Position numbers and translations under genes: made by a program. This document shows, piece by piece, positions 48,401 through 61,971 of a DNA stretch of 64,000 bases. Numbering within the stretch: the stretch's first letter is position 1; each line of letters begins with the position of its first letter. The notes under the pieces were generated by a model that saw nothing but the letters and a program-made list of their open reading frames with translations, ran no database searches and was not told the origin of the DNA. Origin of the DNA: Bostrychus sinensis. Lineage: Eukaryota; Chordata; Actinopteri; Gobiiformes; Eleotridae. Where the stretch lies: contig CM036243.1 of NCBI GenBank assembly GCA_020698575.1, positions 19,373,403 through 19,437,402 of the forward strand. Reading direction: 5' to 3'.

Positions 48401-51400
48401 CTTCTGGTTTTTCTCAGTGATTTTATTCTGGATCAACACAGATGTTACGGGACAATCTGTCAATAACATAAATTTGTGATTTGCAGGCATACTCCCTTGT
48501 GGATCGAGAAGTGGGCTATTGCCAAGGCAGTGCATTTATTGTGGGGCTGCTGCTAATGCAGGTAATTGTACAATATCTTAGGAAGGGTTATTGTGAAAGA
48601 TTGTAGTCACTGTTTAATCTATACGTAAACACATTTATGTTAAACTAATGGGAGAATGTGTCTTTCTCCAGATGCCTGAAGAGGAAGCCTTCTGTGTGTT
48701 TGTGCGTTTGATGCAGGAGTATCGTCTGAGGGAGTTGTTCAAACCCAGCATGGCCGAACTAGGCCTCTGCATTTACCAGTTTGAGTATTTACTACAGGTA
48801 AAACCAGAAACTGCAATGTGGCTTTTGTCCACAAGGAGGCAGTAAATGTTAAATACATATACAGGACATTACACTTTTTTTTATCTTAATCTCATTAATG
48901 TTATTCATCATCTTTATTACCACAGGAGCAGCTCCCTGAACTGAACATACACTTTAAGTCCCAGAGTTTTCACACATCCATGTATGCCTCGTCTTGGTTT
49001 CTTACACTCTTCCTCACCTTTCTTCCTCTTCCTGTTGCTACACGCATCTTTGATATTTTCATGTATGAGGTATGTATGTTAGTTTACACTCTATATTATT
49101 TATAGTTTTGTTTCTTTAAGTGTGATATGCGTGTAACTTGTCTACAGGGCCTGGAAATTATCTTCCGAGTAGGGCTGGCCATCCTGCAGTACAACCAGAC
49201 TGACCTCATTCAGCTGGACATGGAGGGCATGTCACAGGTAAGCAAAGAAAAAATGTGTTTTATCCTATTACCAAAAAAAATGTCTTTTTGACAATTAATC
49301 GCAAATTTCCCTTTGAAATGAAAGTGTATCTAAGCAAGGCTCTTTGTATCTGCAGCATTTTCAGAAAGTGATCCCACACCAGTTTGACAGCTGCCCAGAC
49401 AAGCTGATCCTCCGAGCCTACCAAGTCAAATATAACCCCAAGAGGATGAAGAAGTATGGGCACTTGTTACTTAATAGCGACGTTACTGTAGTATAGTACA
49501 ATTACACCATCTGGATAATTAAATATGCTATTTTTGTCACTAGGTTGGAGAAAGAATACACCACAATAAAGAACAAAGAAATGGAGGAACAAATTGAAAT
49601 AAAAGTATGTGTATACGTATTGCTAGAAATGTACACTTCAAAAACAAAATATGACCAAACAATCACTCATTTATTCTTTTTGCCTTGTGTCAGCGGTTGC
49701 GCACAGAAAACAGACTCCTAAAGCAGAGGATTGAGACATTAGAAAAGGTAAGAAGCTTGAGTTTATCTAATAATACATACTTATCTGTACAAATCCTGTC
49801 TGTGTAACTTTTTCATTTTAGTTTTTCAACTTCAAGATTTTCTCAGATTTTTAGCTCATGGTGTTTTTCTATTTAGCTTAGTAATTTAGCATTATTTTGG
49901 CTAAATGCTCAGCACTGTATTGATTGAGACTGTCATCCTTGTCCTTTCTTTGTAAAGGTGTACCAGACTTTAGAAATGTCTCTTTTCTTCATCCACATTC
50001 CAACTATCTTGTACCTTCACCTGCCCTCCTAATGTCTTATCTGTGTGATTTCTCTCTCTCCTTGATTTCTGTTGTGATTTTTTTCTGGTGATTTCACTAT
50101 CTTCATGTCTTCTCTGCTCCTCCTTTCTCCTGGGTTGCACTGTAGGAGAGTGCTGCTCTGGCAGACAGACTGATACAGGTAGAGTACTCTAATCCACTGT
50201 CCTTCCCTTTGCCTTGTTTCGCCTTTGACCTTTGACTCAGTCCTGCATTACGTCTGATCCCCTATGAACCAAACTCCCTTCAGTGCATGAATAATGCCAT
50301 CCTAAACCATATGAATGCATGGTAATGTCATATTATGGAAGTTACAGAGAGGGTGTAATATGCATGAAATATGACACTAACTTTGACTGTTATTATTATA
50401 ACATCAACAGTCCTTCAGCAAATGTCATATATAGTAATCAGTAATTGTGTAATACTGCATCATCACAATTAAAAATATTGTAGTATAATCTAGTATAATC
50501 TAATATAATCATTGATGTAGAACTTTACATATAGTTTGCGATCCTTACACTGAACCCACATTAGATTAGATGTGTCCAAGTCTGATTAGCTTTGACTTAC
50601 AGGGTCAGGTGACGCGGGCTCAGGAGGCAGAGGAGAACTATGTGATCAAGCGTGAGCTGGCAGTGGTGCGACAACAGTGCAACACGGCCAGTGAGAGTCT
50701 GGAGAAAGCACAGGACACCATCAGGGAGCTACAGCAGCAGAAGGTACATGTCACACCACGAACTGCGTGTCTATGATCAAGTGCATAAAATAAAAAGAAT
50801 ATTGTGGAAAATAATTTTATAGTTCAATTGGAAAAAGTGAGTTGCATATATTATAAGGATTCTGTACACACAACGTGAATTATTTGTGATGATTATTTAA
50901 TAATAAATATAAATAAATTATTGAGACCATGTAGTAATAGCCTAAATAGCACCCTTGGCTGTGATTTTTATAGCCTACAGTCAATGAAAATAGACATATG
51001 CTGTGACACCCTGCTGCTCTCGTTTAGTCTAAATTTGATTGTAACCTTTCTTCTCCCTCATCATAGTCTGTCACGCTCTTCTTTGATAACCAAGACTGAT
51101 ACAACCCAAATGACTAATCGAGAGTCTTGCCCTCACGCTATGTACTTGCCCAATTTTACACTTTTGTATTTTGGTTCAGATCTGCAGATATTTTTCCACT
51201 TAATGCCCTCATGCTTTATAGTTTCACTTTGATGTGGCAGAATTAAAATTCACTGTGGCTTTCTATGTTTTGACAGCACAGAGCATGCCCCTTGTACCTA
51301 CTTTACACATGTTTATGAAAATTACCATACATCTATTAAGTAGTGCCAACTGTTAAATTGTTATTGACCTGTCATGCATGTGACTTGTCTTTCAGTACAC

Positions 51401-54400
51401 AGAACAGTTTGTAAACAACCTGCAAACACAACTGGAGCAATCTCGCCTGCATGAGGCCGAACTGTTGGGAGCACTCAAGGAGATGCAAGACAAAATCCTC
51501 GACCTGGAGAAGGTAACAGCTGTGATACACAGCTAAACAGCCCTAAAACTCACTTTATAGATACAAAGAACATGCATGCCCTCCAGTTTGCTGAAGGTAC
51601 ATAATTCAGGAAGTATTGACAGATAGTAGTAGCAGTGATTCTGATGGGTCATCTTGGGACCCAAAACTTCAACCTAACTTAACCCTTTACTGCACACATT
51701 TTAATGCCATCAAACTATATATATTTGTGTGTTTTTAAGGTTTAAAATGAACTCAAATAGTTTAAAGTTTTTTTAAACTTAAAAAAAAAAGAGGGGGGGG
51801 CATAAGCAGCGGTGTACCTGCTCCACTTCCTGAGTCTGTGAGGTGAGCGCCTATGTAAAGTTTCATTCATCATCTTCCATGTATTCCCATTAGGAATGGG
51901 TGACTGGAGCCTATCCCAGTAACTCTGGGCCTTAGGTGGGGTACACCCTGGACAGGGGCCAGTCAGTCGCAGGACTGACACAGAGACGAACACAGACAGA
52001 CAACCACTCACTCTGACATTCATTCACTAGGGGCAATTTAGAGTCACCAATTCACCTAACACATGCACATGCATGTTGTCTTTGGAGGGTGGGAGGATGC
52101 CGGAGTACCCGGAGAGTAACACGGGGAGGATATGCAGAGTCCACCCAGAGAGTTTGTGAGTTGGCCTAGGATTGAACCCACGATCTCTTGCTGGGAGGCG
52201 AGAACACTAACCGCTCTGTCACCGTGCCCCACTATGTAAATTTGTGTTTTAGAATTTACTTTTTTTCTTGATTGAAAAATAAAACATTTGAATGCTTTAT
52301 AATACAAAGGTGAAGTAATTATTAGGTAATAACTTAAATGTAATGTATATTTCAAACAAATGCATGATGAAAATTTTTGCCGTTTTATGAAGCTACAATG
52401 TCCTCAAACTAGTACATCAAATTTAGCAGTCTCCATATAAGACACTTCAAAACAAGGAAACTAGAAAAAATATTTTTATAAACAAATACCAACACAAGAC
52501 AAATGTGAATTAGATTTTTTTCATGTTTGTCTGAAACACTGCTGTCACTAGATTGCACTACCTTGGATGGCCTGTCATTTTGACAACAAATTTAATTGGC
52601 AAATGATATTACTAGAACAAGGAGTGAAGTGTATATTATTTTAAGCAACAGGTTTTAGTTCACCAAAGTAAAGTATTTTGTTGAAAAAAGCCAAAATGTG
52701 ATCCTTATGCAAGGGCATATAGGGATATGCTATGAAGATCTACTGTCCATTACTGCACATTGTTGCAGTTTGGCAACATAATTAATGGGAAAAAAAACAA
52801 AATAATTTCACTGAAGCAAAATTTGCAATATAAAAATAAATCAGAACTTACTATAGATTCTGTCAGACATTTTTTCAAATCCTAAAATACTGAAAAAGAA
52901 AAATCTTCTGAAGTGGAGCTCTTCTGCTTGGAACTCACAGGCATAGACAGCATAGTTTGATTTGTGAGTGATGTGAGGTCATAAGATGTCATCAAAGTGC
53001 AAAATTAGTTAAATCAAGGTCTCACCCTCAGAATAGAGGCCAGCCAGTGCTTTAATAAATTTTTATATATGAAGAAGGTGACAAAAACTGGTGCAGTATA
53101 GAGGGTTAATCCATGACCAATATTTATAAATAAAGTAAGAAATAGAGGATTCCCTGTTGGCCGTGAAAACAACTTTGTCAGCCTTTACTATTTTTCCAAC
53201 AAATGCTATAGAAAAACATTTATTGACATTTATTTTTACACAGCGGAACAACTGTCTGCCTGATGAGAACAACATGGCGGCTTTGCAAGAGGAGGTAAAG
53301 CAGATGAAGCTGAGAGAACTGGAGACGCTGAGTTCATTTAGAGAAATGCAAGACACTGTTACTGAACTCAACCAGCGCTGGCAGGTAACAGCAGTAAATA
53401 TAACCTGTAAAGAGTAGTGTTTTCCCTGGGGCCCACATGTTCACCATGTGTTTACACAGCACCACATGTCCCGTGGGAGCAGCACCGGTGGAAGCCACTG
53501 GAAGGAGTCCCCAAAGAAAAACGCCATGAACGAGCTTCAGGACAAACTCATGACGGTCCGGCTTAGAGAGGCTCAGGCCCAGGCTGAGCTCCGAGAGGTC
53601 AAACTCAAGGTCCTGCAGCTGGAGAGCCAGGTCAGACACACTTTATATGCAATGCCTGTATTAATGTACAACCCAAATTCTGGAAATGTTGGGATGTTTT
53701 TAAAATTTGAATAGAATGAAAACTGAAAAACTTTTAAATCCCATGAGCCAACATTTTAATCACAGTAGAACATAGATAACAACAAATGTTTACACTGCGA
53801 AATGTTACACTTTTGCACAAAATTAGCTCATTTCAAATTTGATTCCTGCTACAGATTTCAAAATAGTTGGGACAGGGGCATGTTTACCATGGTGTAGCAT
53901 CTCCTCTTCTTTTCAAAACAGTTTGAAGACATCATCGAGGTTAGGAGTTTCTGGAGTTTTGGTGTTGGAATTTGGTTCCATTCTTGCCTGATATAGGTTT
54001 CCAGCTGAAGAGCAGCATATGTTGCTCTAAAACTTTTATAAACCTTTCAACATTCATAAATTCTTCAAGAACACACAACTGCCCATAACGTATGCACTTA
54101 TACCATCCCATCAGAGATGTTAGCTTTTGAACTGAACACTGATTACATGCTGGAAGGTCTCCTCCTCTTTAGCCTGGAGGACGTGGCATCCATGATTTCC
54201 AAAAAGAATATCAAATTTGGACTCGTCTGACCATAGGACACTGTCCCACTTTGAAAAGTCCATTTTAAATGAGCCTTGGCCCAGGACACAACAGCGCTTC
54301 TGGACCATGTTCACATATGGCTTCCTTTTTGCATGATAGAGCTTTAGTTGACATCTACAGATGGGATGGCGGATTGTGTTTACACTGTTTTCTGGAAGTA

Positions 54401-57400
54401 TTCCTGTGCCAATTTAGTAATGTTATTAACAAAATCATTCTGATGAGTGATGCAGTGTCGTCTGAGGGCCCGAAGACCACAGTCAATAAAGTTCTTCGGC
54501 CTTGTCCCTTACACAGAGATTTCTCCAGTTTCTCTGAATCTTTTGACGATGTTATGCTCTGTAGATGATGAGATTTGCAAAGCTTTTGTTTGACATTGAG
54601 GAACATTGTTTTTAAAGTATTCCACAGTCTTTTTATGCACTTTCACAGCTTCTGTCCATCTTTACTTCTAAGACATCCCTTTTATAGCTGATCATGTTAC
54701 AGACCTATATCAATTAACTTCATTAGTCGCTAGATGTGCTCCCAACTGAATCTTTTTTAAAATTCTTGCTTTTTGGGACTTTTGTTGTCCTTCTCAGTGT
54801 AAACATTTGTTATGTTATCTATGTTCTACTGTGAATAAAATATTGGCTCATGTGATTTGAAAGTTTTTTAGTTTTCATTTTGTTGAAATTTTAAAAACGT
54901 TTCCAACAGGATTTTGTCTGCTCTTTGACTGTATAAACTTGAGTTTTGTTTTCTTATAGAATCAGATTCACAGCAAACTGATTGGTCGTCATGAGCAGGA
55001 GCGCTCTGCCCTCCAGGACCGGCTCCAGATGGTGTCCAATCAGAACAAAGCTCTCCAGACCCAACTCAATGAAATGAAAAGAAAACAGGCTGAGTCTGAC
55101 TGCAAGGTCTGGTTTGAAAAGGGAAAAGAAGCAAATTGTATAGTGAACAGCAGACAGATAAATTGTAAATTTTGTTTTTCCTCTGTCCCTAAACCTCCAG
55201 AGCAAAGAGGAAGTGATGGCGGTCAGACTGAGAGAAGCAGACAGCATGGCTGCCATGGCTGAGCTGAGGCAGAAGATTGCTGAACTGGAGATACAGGTGT
55301 GGTTGTGGCAGTTGATTAGCAAATTTCATATTTCTTTGCAATAACTTTAAGTATTTTTTGGTGTTTTTTCTTATTTTCCAGAAAGAGGAAGGACTGATTC
55401 AGGGTCAGCTTAACCACTCAGACTCCAGACAGTACATCAACCAGCTCCGGGACCAGATTACTGAACTCAAAAATGAGGTGTGATACTCACAAAAGCACAT
55501 ACTGTCTTTTATATTAAGTCATTTTCTTGTGTATATTATTGCTCATCAATTAGCCCCAACACTTCTTTTTTCCGTTGAGGCTATGTTGTGTTAAGTGCTT
55601 CTTGTAACACCAGACCACTGCTCTTACTCAGCATTGGCCAACATTTTATTCTCAGTAAACTTGTTAAAAAGTGAACTTCAATTCAAGGAAAATTATTTGA
55701 GTCCACTCTACAGACCATTATCACTATTATCTCTTCACTAGAGCATGAGGATAATGTTAAGAATACATATGTTTTACACAGAAAAATGCAGTGATGCAGT
55801 ATAAAAGTTTGTTCATTCAGAGAGTGGCAGTGCGTGACTATGAAGACAGAATTAAACTGAGGGGGTGCAGCCCTGCCTTTTACTGTACCGCTTTCCTGTT
55901 TCATCACTCCCATTTTTGGTTTTAAAAATTAGACTGAAACTTGCGTGAGTACAGATGAGGAGGCAGAAAACCATTTAGAAAAATCTCAGTACAGTCTGCT
56001 ACATCACCAGCTACATCATCAGCTTAGCTTTGACTCATAGTGACTGTGATCATACAAAATCAAATGGCTCATGTAGTGGAGACAGTGACACTGGCGTGGC
56101 AAAAAAAGAGCAACCTGCACACTTTTATTTTTGTGCATTGAGAAGATCAGAGAAACATTTCCACTGCCTAACCACTGCCCCCACCCCAAAGAGTTTATAG
56201 TGTGTTAAGGGGGGAAATGCAAACCTCTGAGATTTGTCATGAGTCACTGTGATACATCTAGGTTAACACAGAGACTGCATACGTGTGGACACACATCTCC
56301 AGCTGTGCTCAAAGTCTGCACCTGCAATCAATGTGACCTACAAATCAAGAAGCACAGATGCTACAACCTTAATGGAGTTGTTTCACCTGTCAATGCAGAT
56401 ATAAGATGCTCTGATTTTGTTGAGAAAATCCTAGTGAGGTATTTGCTCAGATGTCAGTGGTAAGCCAGATACAGAGAAGTGGGTTTATTTTTGCTCATGA
56501 AAATAATTGCTGTACCTTCAGAAAGACAGGTTAATCTGATGAAATGCATTTATGTTATATGTATTGTTTTGTGTATAAAACAATATTACTTTAATCAAGG
56601 GGTGGGTATGATTTGTTAGACTGCTAAGCACAATAACACAGAAAGTAATGGTCATATTTGTATTAAATGCCATGGGTTGTGGACAGTTGGGTTCATAAGT
56701 ATTTGGCACAAATTTTGTTATTTTAGCATTTTTACCAAAATATTGTTAAAATACAATTATAAAGTTTATATGTGCCTAATGTCTCCCTGCTGTAATTTGA
56801 GCCTTTTTACATCTCAATTGGACAAAGAGTTTAGGAATTGAAACTTTTTAATGTGTAGCCACCTCTTTTTCAAGGGGTCAAAAGTAATTGGACATTTGCT
56901 TCAAAAGCTCTTTCTTGAGCTGCATGGGCTATTTCCCTCATTAATCCATCATAAACTGAGCAGGTAAAAGGTCTGGACTTGATTCCAGGTGTTACATTTC
57001 CATTTGAAAGCTGTTTAGATTTTTTAAAAGCATTGAAACACTAAGCTTAAACAAGGCCAAAAAAACAAGCTGCTGCCATAGAATCGCCACCTTGGGGCTT
57101 TCTGTTGCTGTGAACCTACAACATGCAGTCTCTCAATGGAAGTGAACCAGACCATCATTAGGGTGGATCAAAAATGGTGCAGAACCTCTTCACAACATCC
57201 AGCTTAGTGAAGAGCACTCTATGGGAAGTAGGTCTATCAGTGTCTAGAGTCACCATAACAAGAAGACTTCATGAGAACAAATACTGACGGTTAACCACAA
57301 TTTGCAAACCATTGATCAGCCTCAAAAACAGAAAGGCCACATTTTAGCCAAAGACCCACAAACAAGCAATGACTGAAGGCAGCTGCAAAGTAATTCCGAT

Positions 57401-57895
57401 TTGGACATGAATAGCCCCAAATTACTTCTGAGAGTCTCCACTTTAAGGCCATATTAATTATATAACTGTTTTGAATACATTTTAGTTAACAGTTAAAAAA
57501 ACAAATACTTATGGACCTAACTGTGCACAGCATGTTCTGGCTATATAAGCTTTTTTTTTTTGCATAAACCCTTTTGTCCACAGATCCGGCTATTGCGAGG
57601 ACAGAAAGTGACCTCTGGCTCCCGGGTCAGCAGTGGCAGTGGGACCACCAACTACCAGGACCTGCTGACCAGCCCCACCTCTGCTGAGGGGGACTACCTG
57701 AGCTCCGACGATGACCTTCTGCCCAGCCCGCTGCCCCCCAATGCCCTTTACCCCTCTCTGTCCGGCCCATGTCACCCTTCGGCCCCTCTGGACAGCGAGG
57801 GCAGCACCGATAGCGAGGCAGAAGAGCGGACACAACCCAACCCCCAGCAGCTCTACGGCAGCATGGTGTGTGCCGAAAACCATGGAGTCAATTAG
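45411..57895 (+). CDS. evi5l: EVI5-like TBC-domain Rab GTPase-activating protein
   Basis: Nineteen coding exons: 45411-45643, 46013-46202, 47432-47656, 48487-48561, 48672-48797, 48926-49069, 49148-49237, 49356-49453, 49544-49604, 49694-49747, 50146-50178, 50603-50743, 51396-51512, 53244-53384, 53460-53630, 54960-55106, 55201-55296, 55382-55477, 57584-57895. They join in frame to 849 residues. The N-terminus has LSPDELELLAKLEEQNR; the TBC domain (about 147-355) has the arginine-finger motif IRRDIAR (R192) and the glutamine finger YCQG (Q229); long coiled coils fill about 395-745; the C-tail is acidic and serine-rich (DYLSSDDDLLPSP). Known EVI5 proteins are cytosolic/centrosomal Rab GAPs (Rab10/Rab11/Rab23 reported). 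The tail and N-terminus favour EVI5L over EVI5. The 46202 donor is GC, not GT. The 33-base exon 50146 encodes ESAALADRLIQ. Confidence 0.95.
45760..45905 (+). mobile_element. RTE-like tail fragment in evi5l intron 2
   Basis: GTGTGAGAGAAGGATGCAGA, TTAGATGGGGCAAATGATTT and GCTGTGACAGCCCGTAAATG, a diverged copy of the fish RTE-type 3' tail also present at 18115. Confidence 0.5.
48030..48300 (-). mobile_element. SINE-type repeat, reverse
   Basis: CATCCTGGACAGTGGCCAGT, CACACACAAAGATAACCATT, CCGGAGCACCCAGTGAGAAC and GGAGAGGACATGCAGAC match the reverse of the fish SINE body at 16790. In evi5l intron 4. Confidence 0.6.
51868..52233 (-). mobile_element. SINE-type repeat, near full length, reverse
   Basis: Reads from TACACCCTGGACAGGGGCCA through AACACGGGGAGGATATGCAG to the tRNA-like head, whose reverse complement begins GTGGGGCACGGTGACAGAGC and contains TGGGTTCAATCC (B-box-like). 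In the intron between exons 51396 and 53244. Confidence 0.65.
53669..54916. mobile_element. Tc1/mariner-like element with long inverted ends
   Basis: CAACCCAAATTCTGG opens the element, and about 130 bp of the left end recur inverted at the right (shared words GAAAACTGAAAAACTTTTAA and CAGTAGAACATAGATAACA). A TA precedes it. On - about 54130-54260 encodes VLWSDESKFDILFGNHG, a Tc1-like transposase piece. It ends only about 43 bases before the acceptor of the exon at 54960. Confidence 0.7.
56684..57523. mobile_element. Tc1-like MITE, GTCCATAAGTATTTGG family
   Basis: Left end CAGTTGGGTTCATAAGTATT; right end, reversed, CAGTTAGGTCCATAAGTATT: a known fish Tc1-type terminus. The interior is degenerate. 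It ends about 60 bases before the final evi5l acceptor. Confidence 0.75.
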
Positions 57896-58806
57896 ACCAC
57901 TACAGATAAGACTATGAACCAGATCTGTGTAATACAGTCCACCTTGTCCTTGTGTTTACCTTTTACTTGGTAGAAACTTTGTGGCATTGAGTGGACCGTG
58001 GCAGTCACTACACACACCCTTTTTCTGACTTTGCCATTCTAAACAAACTCACTAGGAGACATATTCAACATAGCTGCTGGTCACCACACTTCATCAAACA
58101 TCGGACCTGAATCTGTGACTGTTATGGGGAATTTACTATCAAGGTGGATGGCACAAAATAATTTCTCTGAGACATTTAATAATTTGTGTGCTCTGTGTAT
58201 CCTTAAACTATCCTTATCTGACCTTTCCTCCATTTTTGATCCTTCATTTTGCAAACATCCATCATCACTGCCTTCAGAAAAAAACACATCTACAAATTTC
58301 CAAACCAAACAAAGGAAAGCAAGAAGACTACATAATCATCATTGAGATATCAAAATATGGCATTTCACTACAAACAAATAATGAACGCTTGACTATGGAA
58401 TATCTGTTTTGAAAAACCACATTTTACCATACATGGACTAAAGGGACTGAATTGTTGCCAAATCTTTTTTTTTTTATTGTTTTATTTATATGTTGTAATT
58501 TATTTTGATATGTTTAATATTAATTTGTACAGGATTACAGAAGTGTACAGATTTCCTCCATACATTTTATAAGTTTTATTTCTATTCATTGTGCCAACTC
58601 AAACCCCGTTTACTGGGACACAGTGGATCAGAGACAGAAGACATGCTGCTATATTGTTACTATGTTATATAAGTCAAAATGCAAACATCAAATCTCTCGT
58701 TTACATTTGCCAGAGGGAAATTTAAGTTCTAAGCAGTGAATTAGTCTTATGGAAACATAAGTATAGTAAAATAGGTAAATGTAAAGATATAATTTAATCC
58801 AGTATA

Positions 58807-58812
58807 AATAAA
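58807..58812 (+). terminator. evi5l: Poly(A) signal of evi5l
   Basis: AATAAA about 910 bases after the stop codon, just before the next transposon. It is the first well-placed signal in the 3'UTR. Confidence 0.5.
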
Positions 58813-58833
58813 GCTACAAACAAAACATAGTCC

Positions 58834-59964
58834 GATCAGGCATAACATTATGACCACTGACAGGTGGTTAAATTTTCTCTTCATCGTGGTTAGAGGGTGG
58901 GATATTATACTGTATTAGGCAGCTGGTAAACACTGTCCTAGATGACTGGGTCAAAGCATATCCAAAACTGCAGCTCTTCTGAGACCTATTTTTGGAAGCC
59001 AGTTGAACAAACTCAGTTGTGGAGCAACTTCTGGGTTGATAAAACCAAACAAATCCAAACTGAGTAACTCTGGGTTCATGTGTTGCTTGAAGTTATGAAC
59101 TTTCAACTCGGAGTTAAACCCTCAACCACTGATGACTGCAGCTGCTGCAGCACTGATCAGGCAGACACTGGCACCATTCAGCCAATAGCATTCAGTATAG
59201 CAGGAAGGGGGCAGGGCCATCACAACAGGGCACAGGTGCTGTTTGCAGTAGCCCAAAAAAAGAGGACTAGAAAAAAATGACAGTAGGTTCACAGTGAAGA
59301 TAAAAATGATTTAAATATAAAAACTCAAAACCTCCTTCTGTTTCACGAGTTTAAGTAAAGTCTTTAGCCTATAAAAGTCAATAATTAAAATTAATAATTT
59401 TACATACATACTGAAACTTGTGCTTTGGCACATTATTTGTGAAAAAAATTAGTCCCAGAGCAAAAGGTAAGGAGAAGATGTGTCAAGTGTCATTTTGCTC
59501 TCAGCTGATTGGTCCATGTTGGTTTCTCAGTCTCTAAATCAGATCCTACCCTGCTCCAGACCAGGGGAGCTGTGTGGAGTCTGCTAGCTTGATGATTAAC
59601 AAAACCTAACCTCTTTCTGGAGTCAGAAAACTCTGCGTTTTTTCAAATTAATCTGAACTTACCCTGAACTAAAACTAAACCAGTTTCTAGCAATAGGCCT
59701 GTGCAGAGTTCCCGGTCTGCAGTGGTCAATATCTATCAAAAGTGGTCCAAGGCAGGAACAGTGGTGAACCAGCAACAGGTGATGCATGAGAGGAGCGAAG
59801 GCTGGCCCATGTGGTCCGATCCAACAGAGTAGCTACTGTAGCTCTAATTGATGAAGAAGGTATCAGAATACATAGTGTATCACAGTTTGTTGTTGCATAT
59901 GGGGCTAACACATAACATAATGACCACTAACAATAGGCAATTGGTCATAATTTTTTGCCTGATC
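58834..59964 (+). mobile_element. Degenerate Tc1-like element with nested MITE
   Basis: Ends GATCAGGCATAACATTATGA and TTTTTGCCTGATC form the classic inverted terminus. On + about 59745-59890 carries a transposase piece (for example GGCCCATGTGGTCCGATCCA). Between about 58983 and 59699 an unrelated segment with short inverted ends (ACCTATTTTTGGAAGCCAGT against AGGCCTATTGCTAGAAACTG) interrupts it. Confidence 0.65.
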
Positions 59965-61203
59965 GATGTTAAATACTCATTTTAAAATTGTTTATCTTTC
60001 CCCTTGGAACAATTATCTGTTGATCAATGTGTTGATTTCTTGTGTTAATATCATAAATGTACCATTGAAAGAAATGAAAGAAGTTCTGCTATGAACAGAG
60101 AGTGTGGGTGCAAAATATTTACATATCAACCAATATATTCTGTTTATATTACAAAGTCTTAGATTTTAATAGAAATGTGGCCTATTCAGTGCATTGGGAC
60201 TGGGCTGTGAGTATTAAGTGAAGAGTATACTGCTATGACGCTGTCATTTACTGAAGACAGTGTTCAAACCAACAGGGTGTCATTGTACAGAGTGGTCAGT
60301 ACTGCTTTTTGCACTACAGAGAAAGTAACCTTAAGTAGTATGAGTTGTGGATATGTCACCAATTCATATCATAAAGCTTGATTACAAGGGAAGAAGAAAT
60401 AGGGAAACTGGATTTTTCCAGTAATGACCCTAAATGAGCTCAACAGGATGTTGGTTGGCCCACTGTTCTGTTGCAAAACAGAACAGTGGGCCAATGAAAT
60501 CACAACACTAAAATCTCAGCTCACATTGTGGGATTTAGATTTCTACATCATTCACACATCAACACATTACCATTGGTTGTATTCAAAGTTCTCTCAGACA
60601 CAGCTAGTCCTTAAGGCAGTCATATTGGCTATGTTACAAAAAATTTGGGATATTATAAACTATTCTTCATCTACACTGCTGTTCAGTTATGGTGCTCGAT
60701 TCTCTCCACTGTCTCAACACTATCTACTGTGACTAAAGATTTGTATGTGTACATTAATTTGACAATGATACTAGCTCTTTGTTTTACAAATGCTAATGCT
60801 GTTACATGATGTGCCATAGAACTAGATTTTTACACGACAGTGTTTAGAGAGGGTTTAAACAGCAGAGAGGTCAGGCACAATGACCTTTAGTAAACAAAAT
60901 AACTCTTGAGACTCAACCAGAACATTGTTTTTCTTGAGCTTTCTCTCATGACGCTGACGTTGTCAAATACAGTATATCAAATTACATTAAAGATTATATT
61001 AATTCCATTATGATAAGGAAGAGACATTTCAGTGTTCTGTATCCTATGAATGATACAAAATAAACTTTGCATTGCACCTTTGCAAACATCTGACTGTGGT
61101 ATTGTTATGCTACACAGCATCTTAGGGACCTTAATGATGTATGGTCTGTGCTCAGCCAGTGAGAAACAAGAGTGTAAGTGACATTTTGCTGAAGTTTATG
61201 ATG

Positions 61204-61238
<35 letters not shown>

Positions 61239-61830
61239 GGCAAAATTGTTTATTTTATTATATTATCAATTTCGCCAGTTGGAGTTATTAAACAAACTTC
61301 TATCTCTAAACATTGGAACATCTGGAAACAAAAAAGTGACTTTGTATGACTTTTTTGTTTGGTCTTGTTTTTGTTTTTTTGTTTGTTTTTTGCTTCTCCT
61401 GTGAAGTTAGTGAAATGTAATTTACGCCCTTTAAATTCTCAGCCCTCGATTTGTTTCACTTACCTTTAATCCACTAAAAGTGTGTAAAAGTGCATATCTT
61501 CACTGTAGCATTACTGGAACTTTTGCACTGGGCTCTTTTACAGATTGACACATTTCTAAACTCATTTCCATGCAACTGTCAGTTCTTATAAAATTGTGGT
61601 AATGAGTAAGTAATTTCAGTGGAATGAATCTTGCATTAGCTACGCTTCTTTTTAAGTCAACCTCAGTGGTCTCTTTTGTAACAAGAATGTGCCAACACAT
61701 GTTGACATTTTGAGGATTTTTTTTACACACTTGTCCTTCCTTACTTGTCTTTATCTCCTCTTGAATTAGATGAATCTGTTCTTGTTCACACAAAACAGCT
61801 TTTCAAAAGAGTCAGTGTTTGGGTTTGAGT
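59965..61830. other. Intergenic, no gene; hairpin and T-run
   Basis: No supported exons. It holds the hairpin at 60455-60494 and a long T run (about 61209-61235). Confidence 0.5.
60455..60494. repeat. Perfect 18-bp hairpin with GCAA loop
   Basis: TTGGCCCACTGTTCTGTT, then GCAA (a GNRA tetraloop), then its exact reverse complement. No neighbouring repeat borders or small-RNA promoter were recognised. Confidence 0.85.
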
Positions 61831-61971
61831 GAGGAAACTGTGTGGTCGGACTGTTGGTTCAGAGCTCACACACTTCCTCGTCCTTCATTGCTGTCTACAC
61901 AGAGTGTACACACAGCTACATAAGTACCACAGTTATCATTAAGAAAAGAAGAAAAAGCTTATTTACAGCAG
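61830..61971 (+). promoter_or_regulatory. Probable promoter and 5' exon of the SNAG gene
   Basis: TGTGGT (61841-61846, RUNX-like) and ACTTCCT (61872, Ets-like) precede a likely noncoding exon that ends in a strong donor (TACAGCAG then gtgagt, 61972). The next acceptor (TGTTTAG, 62927) is 15 bases before the ATG. The factor motifs are short and inferred only. Confidence 0.4.

Noticed and set aside
60421..60732. 102-residue open frame at the hairpin
   Set aside because: It reads through the palindrome and has no family resemblance; a by-chance frame in AT-rich DNA.
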